From assembly GCA_045538635.1 (NCBI GenBank), contig JAZSRU010000027.1, positions 1 to 13,480 on the forward strand: 13,480 nucleotides of DNA, read 5' to 3'. Positions 6,506-13,480 of this stretch are shown here, in pieces. Numbering within the stretch: position 1 is the stretch's first letter; each line of letters begins with the position of its first letter. The notes beneath the pieces were generated by a model that was not told the origin of the DNA, searched no databases, and saw only the letters and a program-made list of their open reading frames with translations. Source of the stretch: RGIG5270 sp045538635. GTDB lineage: Bacteria > Verrucomicrobiota > Lentisphaeria > Victivallales > Victivallaceae. A program made the position numbers and the translations under genes.

Positions 6506-7954
6506 ATGTTGAAAAGTTTATTTTTCTGTTTTGTTATGTTATTATGTTTTGTTTCATCGGCAAACCCTGTAATATACCGTGTCGGAATACGCGAAAATCT
6601 GGAATTTCTGGAAAAAGGCAGAACGGAACGGTTGGATCTTTATTATCCTGCAGATCCGCAGCCGGGGGATAAATTCCCCGGTATTGTCATTATTCACGGC
6701 GGCAGCTGGTGCGGCGGAGTACGCAATGCCGACCGGGAAATCAATATCGGTTCCAACCTTGCCCGCATGGGATATGTCTGCATAAGTATTGATTATCGTT
6801 TGGCAACACCGGAAAATCTGAAAAAATACGGCAGAACATTCCCGACTGTTATCCATGATTGCAAAAAGGCAGTTCAATGGTTAAGAAAAAATGCGGATAA
6901 TTTGAATGTGGATGCTGAAAAAATCGGCACTCTCGGCTGTTCTGCGGGCGGTCATCTCAGTGCATTGCTCGGCGTTGCAGGACCGGATGCAGGGCTGGAA
7001 CCTGAATCTTCCGATGAAAAAATTGATACTTCAATTCAAGCTTGTGTGAATTTTTACGGTGTTACAGCCTTTGCCGGATTCGGATCAAAAACTGCAATCA
7101 GCAGATACCGCCGCAATGTCATGGGCTCAACTCCGACTGAAAAGCCCGAAGAATGGAAACGCATGTCGCCGATCGATCAAGTCGATGCCAAAGATGCTCC
7201 AATGCTGCAGATATATGCCTCAAATGATAAACTTGTAAGTTTTAAACACGCGGAGATTATGAAAAATAAATTGGACCGTCACGGCGTTTATAACGAATAT
7301 ATTTTACTTGACGGTTTCGGGCATCAATTCAATTTACAAAGATGGTTTAAAATGAAGTTACCCAAATTTGTACGCCAGCGTGTATTTGCATTTTATGACC
7401 GTTGCCTGAAAAATATGACAGCAGAGGAATCAGCAAGGCGTTTTGCCGCACTGGAAAATTATGAAAAAAATCATCCTGAAGCCGCATATTACGGCATTCT
7501 ATCACTTTTTTCCGGGAAAATAGAGAAATCTGAACAGAAAATAGCACTGAATTTTAACGGGCGGAAAAAGTTTTTTGAGCCGTCTTTTGATATGCATCTT
7601 GAAAAACTTGTGCCTGTGACAATATCAAGTTTACAGGAAGGAACAAAAGTCAGAGTTTTCGGCAAACTGCGTCCAGACGGTGCGCTTGAATGCAGTGAAC
7701 TCCATACCCCGGTGCCGTATTTGAGAAATATTGAAAAATATTATGGAATTCTCAAGAAAAAAGGAAGTTCATGGGGACTCGAAAATATAAAAAACAAAAC
7801 AGTCACCAATCTGATAATCACTGATAAAACAAAGATTTATTCCTGTACGCCCGTAAAATTATCAGATTTAAAAACAGGCAACCGTATCGTAGTCATGCAT
7901 TCACGGGATTACGGCGATATCAGCAAAATAGTTTACGGTCTTTTTGCCGAATAA
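6506..7954 (+). CDS. Secreted alpha/beta hydrolase (esterase-like) with duplicated C-terminal beta domain
   Basis: The 482-residue protein begins with a signal peptide (about 1-19, ending SSA before N20). Residues 35-300 form an alpha/beta hydrolase of the BD-FAE/Abhydrolase_3 esterase type, with oxyanion-hole HGG (64-66), nucleophile elbow GCSAGG with S146, and likely D241 (ASNDK) and H273 (GFGHQF). Such enzymes act on acyl or feruloyl esters; the substrate is unknown. Residues about 325-482 are not part of the hydrolase. They contain two similar units, each starting YYGIL (328 and 412) and ending in a segment of the form S/D-L-x-x-G-x-(K/R)-(V/I)-x-V (375-399 and 453-478), which recalls DUF5666-like small beta domains. 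ATG 6506 has TAGGAG at 6491-6496. The gene follows the ABC gene by 40 bases, so it is probably in the same operon, and a hairpin follows its stop. Its codons are more AT-rich than those of the kds genes. Confidence 0.85.
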   Translation: MLKSLFFCFVMLLCFVSSANPVIYRVGIRENLEFLEKGRTERLDLYYPADPQPGDKFPGIVIIHGGSWCGGVRNADREINIGSNLARMGYVCISIDYRLATPENLKKYGRTFPTVIHDCKKAVQWLRKNADNLNVDAEKIGTLGCSAGGHLSALLGVAGPDAGLEPESSDEKIDTSIQACVNFYGVTAFAGFGSKTAISRYRRNVMGSTPTEKPEEWKRMSPIDQVDAKDAPMLQIYASNDKLVSFKHAEIMKNKLDRHGVYNEYILLDGFGHQFNLQRWFKMKLPKFVRQRVFAFYDRCLKNMTAEESARRFAALENYEKNHPEAAYYGILSLFSGKIEKSEQKIALNFNGRKKFFEPSFDMHLEKLVPVTISSLQEGTKVRVFGKLRPDGALECSELHTPVPYLRNIEKYYGILKKKGSSWGLENIKNKTVTNLIITDKTKIYSCTPVKLSDLKTGNRIVVMHSRDYGDISKIVYGLFAE

Positions 7955-7965
7955 AAACAAAAATT

Positions 7966-7987
7966 CTGAATATCAGTCAATATTCAG
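7966..7987. terminator. Hairpin after the hydrolase gene, possible operon end
   Basis: CTGAATAT (7966-7973) and ATATTCAG (7980-7987) form a perfect 8-bp stem with a six-base loop, 11 bases after the hydrolase stop. There is no T run behind it, so it is not a classical intrinsic terminator; it could stabilise the 3' end or bind a protein. A second small hairpin, TCCGC/GCGGA, lies at 8026-8038. Confidence 0.4.
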
Positions 7988-8118
7988 TGAAGAATCGGTA
8001 CGGATGGACTTATCAGATTGACAATTCCGCTCAGCGGATCGAAATGAATTGATTTGATGCTGATTTTATTCGATTTATCCTGCCTTGAAATTTGCAAAAA
8101 ATCTCTTTCGGTTGTATA
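7984..8118 (-). other. Short antisense open frame in the glnN upstream gap, possible gene remnant
   Basis: On the minus strand 44 sense codons run without a stop from 8118 to the TGA at 7984-7986, in the 192-base gap between the hydrolase and glnN. The reading (for example the segment SIHFDPLSGIVNLISPSVP) looks protein-like in composition, but the frame has no ATG, is closed at its beginning by two TAA codons, and overlaps the likely glnN promoter. It may be the tail of a decayed gene or chance. I do not recognise a family. Confidence 0.15.
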
Positions 8119-8120
8119 TT
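8092..8120 (+). promoter_or_regulatory. Likely promoter of glnN
   Basis: TTGCAA (8092-8097) and TATATT (8115-8120) are separated by exactly 17 bases. A start near 8127 would give a leader of about 20 nt with AAGGAG at 8134-8139, 7 bases before the ATG. This is the best sigma-70-like promoter in the window and suggests glnN and the following glycosidase form their own transcription unit. I cannot identify a nitrogen-control operator with confidence. Confidence 0.55.
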
Positions 8121-8146
8121 ATTAAAATGTAATAAGGAGTAAACCG

Positions 8147-10273
8147 ATGAGTAATTATAACAGAAACAGAATTGTCAGAAGTATTGCAGAATTGAACAAT
8201 CCGGCTCCGATAGGAGCTTCAGAAGTAAAATTCAACTACTTTGCAGAGGATGTATTCAATGAAGATACCATGCAGAAATATCTTCCCAAAGATATCTGCT
8301 TGAAATTGCAGAACACCATTACTGAAAATACTCCGCTCGACCCTGCCATAGCAGGCGAAGTCGCCCGCGCTATGAAAGAATGGGCGCTTGATCGCGGCGC
8401 AACACACTTTACTCATTGGTTCCAACCGCTTACCGGTTCTACTGCCGAAAAGCATGACTCTTTTCTGGAAATAAAAAATAATCAGGCTATCATGGCCTTT
8501 TCCGGTAAAAACCTGATCGTCGGCGAACCGGATGCATCAAGTTTTCCGTCCGGCGGTCTGCGTTCAACCTTTGAAGCCCGCGGCTATACTGCATGGGATC
8601 CGACCAGTCCGGCATTCATCAAGCGTCATGCCAATGGCGCAACTCTCTGTATTCCTACCGCATTCTGCTCCTACACCGGCGAAGCTCTTGACAAAAAAAC
8701 TCCGCTCATGCGCTCAATACAAGCTGTCAAAAAATCTGTGATCCGCCTGATGAAATGCTTTGACCGAAGCGGCGAACCGGTAACAATCACCCTCGGTCCG
8801 GAACAAGAATATTTTCTGATCGACAAAAAGTTTTACCTTGCCCGTCCCGATCTGCTGCAGGCAGGCAGAACTCTTTTCGGTGCTGTTCCTGCCAAACATC
8901 AGCAGCTTGATGACCACTATTTCGGCTCCATCAAACCGCGCATCCTGAACTTCATGACCGAACTCGAAATAGAATTGTGGAAACTCGGCATCCCCGCTAA
9001 AACACGCCACAATGAAGCCGCTCCCGCCCAGTTTGAAATCGCTCCGATCTTTGAAGAAATCAACCTCGCAATCGACCACAACATGCTCATCATGGAAATG
9101 ATCCGTCAGGTCGCGGACCGCCACGGTCTGGTCGCGCTGCTCCACGAAAAACCCTTTGCCGGAGTCAACGGTTCCGGAAAACACAACAATTATTCAATAT
9201 CATACGGCAATGCAAACCTGCTTGATCCGGGCGACAATCCGCACCAGAATGCAATTTTTCTGACTGTACTTGCCGCAATCATCCGTGCAGTTGATCTGCA
9301 CAGCGACCTTTTGCGTTCAGCAACAGCAGGAGCCGGCAATGACCACCGCCTCGGAGCCAATGAAGCTCCGCCGGCAATTATTTCAATTTTCCTCGGCGAC
9401 CAGCTCAATGACATTATCGACCAGCTGGAAAAAGGCGGCAAGTCATCCAGTAAAAAAGCCGGAAATATGAAAATCGGCGTCGATGCATTGATGCCGCTGC
9501 CCAAAGATGCAACCGACCGCAACCGTACCAGCCCGTTTGCATTCACCGGAAATAAATTTGAATTCCGCGGCCCCGGTTCCAGCCAGTCCTGCGCCGGAGC
9601 TTGCATGATACTCAATACCATTATTGCCGAATCGCTGGACAAAATGTCCGCCGAACTGGAAACCTTCGCACCGGATGAATTCAATGCCAAACTGCAGCTG
9701 CTCCTTCAAAAAGTTATCAAAAAACACAAAAAAATCATCTTCAACGGCGATAATTACAGCCGCGATTGGGAAGAAGAAGCCGCACAGCGCAAACTGCCAA
9801 ATCTGCGCACGACTGTCGATGCTTTGCAGCCGCTGCTCCAAAAGGAAAATATCGAACTCTTCAAAAAATACGGCGTTTTCTCTGAAAATGAAATGAAATC
9901 ACGCTACGAAGTGTTTTTGAGTGAATACAACCGCCGCATCCGAATCGAAGGCGAACTCGCACTCGAAATCGCCAGAAATGTGATTCTGCCGGTAGCACAG
10001 GAAGATTTGAATGCTGTTCTCGATACGCTGGACAAAAGTTCCCGTACCGGAATCACCGTCCCCGCCCTCTCCGGCAAAGCTGAAATACTTGCTGATAATG
10101 TCAATTCACTCATTACTCAATGTGATGCAATGACCGGAGCATTGAACTCAACTTCAGCAGAAATTATTGCCGGAATGGAACGGTTGCGCAAAATCGTCGA
10201 TGCATTGGAAATCACAGTCGATGACCGCCGCTGGCCGCTGCCCAAATACCGCGAAATGCTCTTCATCTACTAA
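8147..10273 (+). CDS. glnN: Glutamine synthetase type III
   Basis: The enzyme makes glutamine from glutamate, ammonium and ATP in the cytoplasm and is the central ammonium-assimilation step. At 708 residues it has the size of the GSIII class (about 700-730) and not of GSI (about 470) or GSII (about 370). Characteristic segments are THFTHWFQPLTGSTAEKHDSF (86-106), GPEQEYFLID with E219 and E221 (217-226), PAQFEIAPIFEEIN (293-306), KPFAGVNGSGKHNN (335-348), AGAGNDHRLGANEAPPAI (394-411) and NRTSPFAFTGNKFEFRGPGSSQS (459-481). The C-terminal region (about 540-708) is the helical extension specific to this class. Type III enzymes occur in Bacteroidota, cyanobacteria and several gut anaerobes. The start follows AAGGAG at 8134-8139. 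The glycosidase gene begins 19 bases downstream, suggesting co-transcription. Confidence 0.96.
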   Translation: MSNYNRNRIVRSIAELNNPAPIGASEVKFNYFAEDVFNEDTMQKYLPKDICLKLQNTITENTPLDPAIAGEVARAMKEWALDRGATHFTHWFQPLTGSTAEKHDSFLEIKNNQAIMAFSGKNLIVGEPDASSFPSGGLRSTFEARGYTAWDPTSPAFIKRHANGATLCIPTAFCSYTGEALDKKTPLMRSIQAVKKSVIRLMKCFDRSGEPVTITLGPEQEYFLIDKKFYLARPDLLQAGRTLFGAVPAKHQQLDDHYFGSIKPRILNFMTELEIELWKLGIPAKTRHNEAAPAQFEIAPIFEEINLAIDHNMLIMEMIRQVADRHGLVALLHEKPFAGVNGSGKHNNYSISYGNANLLDPGDNPHQNAIFLTVLAAIIRAVDLHSDLLRSATAGAGNDHRLGANEAPPAIISIFLGDQLNDIIDQLEKGGKSSSKKAGNMKIGVDALMPLPKDATDRNRTSPFAFTGNKFEFRGPGSSQSCAGACMILNTIIAESLDKMSAELETFAPDEFNAKLQLLLQKVIKKHKKIIFNGDNYSRDWEEEAAQRKLPNLRTTVDALQPLLQKENIELFKKYGVFSENEMKSRYEVFLSEYNRRIRIEGELALEIARNVILPVAQEDLNAVLDTLDKSSRTGITVPALSGKAEILADNVNSLITQCDAMTGALNSTSAEIIAGMERLRKIVDALEITVDDRRWPLPKYREMLFIY

Positions 10274-10292
10274 TCTAACAATAAGGTGCAAT

Positions 10293-13200
10293 ATGGTTAC
10301 AAAAGCGAATTATATCAATCCCACAGTAAAATACCGCCCCATTCCTTTCTGGAGCTGGAATGATAAACTTGACCCGGCAGAACTCCGTTATCAGATACGG
10401 GAAATGCACAAACAAGGGCTGGGAGGATTTTTTATGCATGCGCGAGGCGGCTTGCAGACAGCATACCTCTCTCAAGAATGGATGGAATGCGTCAATGCCT
10501 GTCTTGACGAAGCCGGAAAACTCGGAATGGACGCATGGCTCTATGATGAAAACGGATGGCCGAGCGGCTTCGGCGGCGGACTGGTAAACGGACTCGGGGA
10601 AAAATATCAGCAGAAATATCTCCGCTGCGAGAAAAAAATTCTGAAAGAATGCGGCACAGAAAACACTATTGCCTATTATGATGAAAACGGTAAATTTATA
10701 AGCCGTACTGCTCCGGCAAATCCTGATATGACGGTCATGCGCTGTTATTATGAAGTCAATCCGTATTATGTGGATAATCTTGACGCTGAAGTTGTTGCAG
10801 AATTTATCCGTGTTACGCATAAATTTTATTACGAAAATATTCCGGCAAATCTGCTCAAAGCTATGAAAGGAATTTTTACTGATGAACCGCAAATCTCCCG
10901 TAACGGGACGCCTTGGTCATTGGTTTATGAAAAAGAATACAAAAAAAAGTACGGCATAGACTTGATTGAAGATTTGCCGCAACTTTTCTTTGCAGAAAAA
11001 AACTATCGTGAAGTCCGTGTGCGTTTCTGGAAACTTACTGCAAAACTTTTCAATATCAGCTTTATGAAGCAGATACATGACTGGTGTTCGGCTCACGGCT
11101 GGCTGCTGACAGGACATCATGTAATTGAAGAAAATCTGCCGTACATGACTCCGAGTAATGGTTCGATCATGGTTCAGTATCAATATTATGATATTCCCGG
11201 AATGGATGTTTTGAGCAGAATCAATCCCAACCCTATTGCCATGACTCAGCTTGTAAGTTCATCAATGCAATTCGGACATAAACAAATCCTGACAGAAAGT
11301 TTCGCATTGACCGGCTGGAATTTCAATTTTCACGGTATGAACTGGATGTATCAGCAGCAGCTGGCGCACGGAGTTAATATGCTCTGTCAGCATCTCGAAG
11401 GGTATTCTCTGCGCGGCAAACGCAAACGTGATTATCCGTCATCAAGCTTCATCCATCAACCGTGGTGGAATGATTATAAGCGCATAAATGATTATTTCTC
11501 GCGTACCGGAATGCTGCTTGCGGAGGGAAAAATTCAAGTTGATTTACTGGTGCTTCACCCGCTTTCAAGTGTGTGGAAACTTTTTGCAGGAACACCGAAA
11601 TCTAAACTTATGGACCAATACACTCTGCATCTTCGTGCAGTTTCTGAAGCTCTGGACGCAGTTCAGATACCGCATCATTATGCGGATAATGTTATTTGCG
11701 ATGATTATTGCAGTTTTGAAAACGGCAAAATCCGTATAGGAGAGTGTTCTTACAGTTCTGTACTTATTCCCAAAGTTACCGACCTGTCAGCCAAAATTGC
11801 CGATGCAGTCCAGAAACTTCATCAATCCGGCGGTAAAGTTTATGTTATTGAAAATGATTTGGAAAAATCCTCTTTGACCATTGACGGCAGAGAACCATCC
11901 GCGGAATTCATAGCATGGTTCAATTCTTTGCCGTTCTTTGAAAATGAAAAATCCGCAGCGTCAGCTGTTGCTGCAAATATGTCAGATATTACCCGCATTT
12001 CAGAAAACGGCATATATGAAACTGATATTTTGAGTACATACCGAGATATTGAAATTGACGGACGCAAGGGCAGATTTTATCTTTTTACCAACCGCCGTTA
12101 TACAGAATTCAGCAAAGTTGAAATATCAATTCCAGCCGTCGGCAGCGTAATTGAAATTATAAATCATGAAACCGGTGAATTTGCCAAACTTGACGGAGTG
12201 CGCAATGCTGACGGCAGACTGATTTTCGATTATCCTTTTGCATCAGGCGAAGGCTTATTGATTTTTGTATCCGACCGTGCTGCAAATCCTGAAAAAATTT
12301 ATACGGCAACCGATTATTCAACAATGAAAACAGTAAAAAAAGTCAGTACTGATTTTGAAGTCGTTTCCGTATCTGACGGCAATCTGATAACACTTGACCG
12401 CTGCCGCTACCGTGTTGACGGCGGTGAATGGATCGCTGATGATGTCTGTGTCATCACAGAGCGTCTGCTCAAACGCAAATGCGATTGCGATCTGGAAATG
12501 GAATTTGATTTTGAAGTTACGGAAAAATTTGATTTGACAACGCCGATGACTTTGATTTCCGAAACTCCGTCAATGTTTGAATATTCTTTAAACGGAGAAA
12601 AATTTAACGCTGTTGACGGCGGAAAATTCTATGATCAGGCTTTCCGCAGAATTGCTTTGCCGCAAAATTTGAGATACGGTATCAATACTATCGGCATGAA
12701 ATGCCGTTTTCATCAGGAACAGATCGTTTATGATTCTCTTGAAAAGGCGAAAAAATTTGAAACTGAATATAACAAACTTACTTACGATTCAGAAATTGAA
12801 AATATTTACCTTGCCAGCAACTTCCGTGTTGAGCATGACGGCGAAGTAAAACAGCTTGACCGTCAGGCAAAACGCTACTGTGGTAAATTCACTCTCGGTC
12901 AGCCATTGGTGAATTCCGTTATCAATGCCGCCGATATTGCAGAGGACGGGATGCCGTTTTTTGCCGGAAAAATTGTTTTAAAGCAGAATTTTACTCTGAC
13001 TGCCGATGAAATTGCCAAGTGCAGATATTTGCGTTTCCGCCATATCGGCGCAAATTCATACCGGGTGAAAATCAACGGAATTGAACTTGGATTGCTCTAC
13101 GACGGACAGTTTGCACTGCCAGTCGGGAATACACTTGAAAACGGAATGAACTCTCTGGAAATAGAAATGACAGTTTCTCTCCGCAATATGCTCGGCCCGC

Positions 13201-13343
13201 ATCATAATGAAGAAGGCGAATCGTATAGCGTCCATACCCTTTCATGGCTCAAAGAACCTAATGCCGCAGATAAGAAAAATGTGCCGTTCAATGAAAATTA
13301 TTGCCTTGTTGAACTCGGCATTGCTGATATCGCACTGATATAA
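10293..13343 (+). CDS. Large GH106-like glycoside hydrolase, apparently cytoplasmic
   Basis: The 1016-residue product resembles large glycosidases related to alpha-L-rhamnosidase family GH106. The catalytic part begins at once with PFWSWND (18-24), then GLGGFFMHARGGLQTAYLS (42-60) and DAWLYDENGWPSG (80-92), a beta/alpha-barrel pattern. FTDEPQ with E198 (195-200) and LTESFALTGW with E335 (333-342) are candidate catalytic carboxylates. Residues about 410-620 look like a glutaminase-amidotransferase-like accessory fold, and residues about 910-1010 look like a sugar-binding jelly roll with the GPHH motif common at the C terminus of these enzymes. No signal peptide is visible, so it probably acts on imported oligosaccharides. 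I chose ATG 10293 because AAGGTG lies at 10283-10288; the open frame reaches back to 10167, but that part lies within glnN in another frame. Exact specificity cannot be read from sequence. Confidence 0.82.
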   Translation: MVTKANYINPTVKYRPIPFWSWNDKLDPAELRYQIREMHKQGLGGFFMHARGGLQTAYLSQEWMECVNACLDEAGKLGMDAWLYDENGWPSGFGGGLVNGLGEKYQQKYLRCEKKILKECGTENTIAYYDENGKFISRTAPANPDMTVMRCYYEVNPYYVDNLDAEVVAEFIRVTHKFYYENIPANLLKAMKGIFTDEPQISRNGTPWSLVYEKEYKKKYGIDLIEDLPQLFFAEKNYREVRVRFWKLTAKLFNISFMKQIHDWCSAHGWLLTGHHVIEENLPYMTPSNGSIMVQYQYYDIPGMDVLSRINPNPIAMTQLVSSSMQFGHKQILTESFALTGWNFNFHGMNWMYQQQLAHGVNMLCQHLEGYSLRGKRKRDYPSSSFIHQPWWNDYKRINDYFSRTGMLLAEGKIQVDLLVLHPLSSVWKLFAGTPKSKLMDQYTLHLRAVSEALDAVQIPHHYADNVICDDYCSFENGKIRIGECSYSSVLIPKVTDLSAKIADAVQKLHQSGGKVYVIENDLEKSSLTIDGREPSAEFIAWFNSLPFFENEKSAASAVAANMSDITRISENGIYETDILSTYRDIEIDGRKGRFYLFTNRRYTEFSKVEISIPAVGSVIEIINHETGEFAKLDGVRNADGRLIFDYPFASGEGLLIFVSDRAANPEKIYTATDYSTMKTVKKVSTDFEVVSVSDGNLITLDRCRYRVDGGEWIADDVCVITERLLKRKCDCDLEMEFDFEVTEKFDLTTPMTLISETPSMFEYSLNGEKFNAVDGGKFYDQAFRRIALPQNLRYGINTIGMKCRFHQEQIVYDSLEKAKKFETEYNKLTYDSEIENIYLASNFRVEHDGEVKQLDRQAKRYCGKFTLGQPLVNSVINAADIAEDGMPFFAGKIVLKQNFTLTADEIAKCRYLRFRHIGANSYRVKINGIELGLLYDGQFALPVGNTLENGMNSLEIEMTVSLRNMLGPHHNEEGESYSVHTLSWLKEPNAADKKNVPFNENYCLVELGIADIALI

Positions 13344-13361
13344 ATCTTTGACTGATTTGTT

Positions 13362-13432
13362 GCAGGGGGAGAAGAAAAAACCTTTTGGCGTTCCACCCGC
13401 CTTTTTATAAGGTTCTTTTCTTCTCCCCCTGC
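13362..13432. terminator. Long near-perfect inverted repeat after the glycosidase gene
   Basis: The first 17 bases (13362-13378) are perfectly complementary to 13416-13432, and pairing continues past one mismatch and one bulge through AACCTT/AAGGTT to an inner GGCG (13387-13390) and CGCC (13398-13401). TTTTT follows the inner stem (13402-13406). It lies 19 bases after the stop codon, so it may serve as terminator, with the inner GGCG hairpin plus T5 acting in the rightward direction. The length of the perfect arms is more than a terminator needs and also fits a dispersed palindromic element. Confidence 0.6.
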
Positions 13433-13438
13433 CTTGTC

Positions 13439-13463
13439 CCGCCATAGCCTTCGGCGACGGCGG
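13439..13463. repeat. GC-rich interrupted hairpin near the right edge
   Basis: CCGCC (13439-13443) pairs with GGCGG (13459-13463), and inside them GCC (13447-13449) pairs with GGC (13453-13455) around TTC. The following bases contain CCCCCT and then TTTTT at the window edge. Together with the preceding palindrome it forms a structured, probably non-coding stretch of about 120 bases. Its class is unknown. Confidence 0.4.
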
Positions 13464-13480
13464 CACCCCCTCATCTTTTT

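Noticed and set aside
10167..10292. Upstream extension of the glycosidase to an ATG at 10167
   Set aside because: This part is the shadow of the glnN 3' end in another frame. The ribosome site AAGGTG and the family-like N terminus support ATG 10293.
10275..10892. Leftward open frame of 205 codons opposite the glycosidase start
   Set aside because: It is antisense to a well-supported gene, has no recognisable domain, and its length arises from the codon bias of the sense strand.
13242..13466. Leftward open frame of 74 codons at the right edge
   Set aside because: It runs through the long palindrome and into the 3' end of the glycosidase gene and has no coding character of its own.

Overview
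The window looks like chromosomal DNA of a Gram-negative bacterium. The evidence is three consecutive enzymes of Kdo (inner-core lipopolysaccharide sugar) synthesis. The mixture of a type III glutamine synthetase, a large glycosidase of the kind abundant in gut and environmental polysaccharide degraders, and hairpin-rich intergenic repeats would suit the Planctomycetes-Verrucomicrobia-Lentisphaerae group, perhaps a Lentisphaeria/Victivallales member. That placement is an inference from gene content and is not proven. All protein genes read rightward and are tightly packed, and there is no phage, IS or CRISPR signature.

Layout. Positions 1-243 hold a compact array of CTTCAC/GTGAAG repeats and small hairpins, followed by a leftward tRNA-Ser(CGA) with an encoded CCA. 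A short AT-rich divergent region (328-463) carries a likely promoter for each side. From 464 to 7954 there is a probable single operon with gaps of at most 40 bases and two overlaps: ilvN (acetolactate synthase regulatory subunit), a membrane zinc metallopeptidase, a small membrane-anchored unknown protein, kdsB, kdsA, kdsC, a PPC-domain protein, a PglK-like ABC exporter/flippase, and a secreted alpha/beta hydrolase with an unusual duplicated C-terminal beta domain. After a 192-base gap with a hairpin and a good promoter, glnN (glutamine synthetase III) is followed 19 bases later by a roughly 1016-residue GH106-like glycosidase. The window closes with a long, nearly perfect inverted repeat (13362-13432) and a second hairpin.

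How the genes fit together. kdsA makes Kdo-8-phosphate, kdsC removes the phosphate and kdsB activates Kdo as CMP-Kdo. The PglK-like ABC protein next to them may flip a lipid-linked glycan, so the centre of the operon is an envelope-glycan module. The kdsA product carries all four metal-ligand residues of the metal-dependent class. The ilvN gene at the head is separated from any ilvB or ilvC in this window. glnN with the glycosidase may couple nitrogen assimilation to sugar scavenging, but that link rests only on adjacency.

No clearly new biological system is apparent. The items most worth a second look are the mirrored repeat array beside the tRNA, the inverted copy of the tRNA 3' end, the duplicated C-terminal domain of the hydrolase, the unknown 165-residue membrane protein, and the long terminal palindrome.
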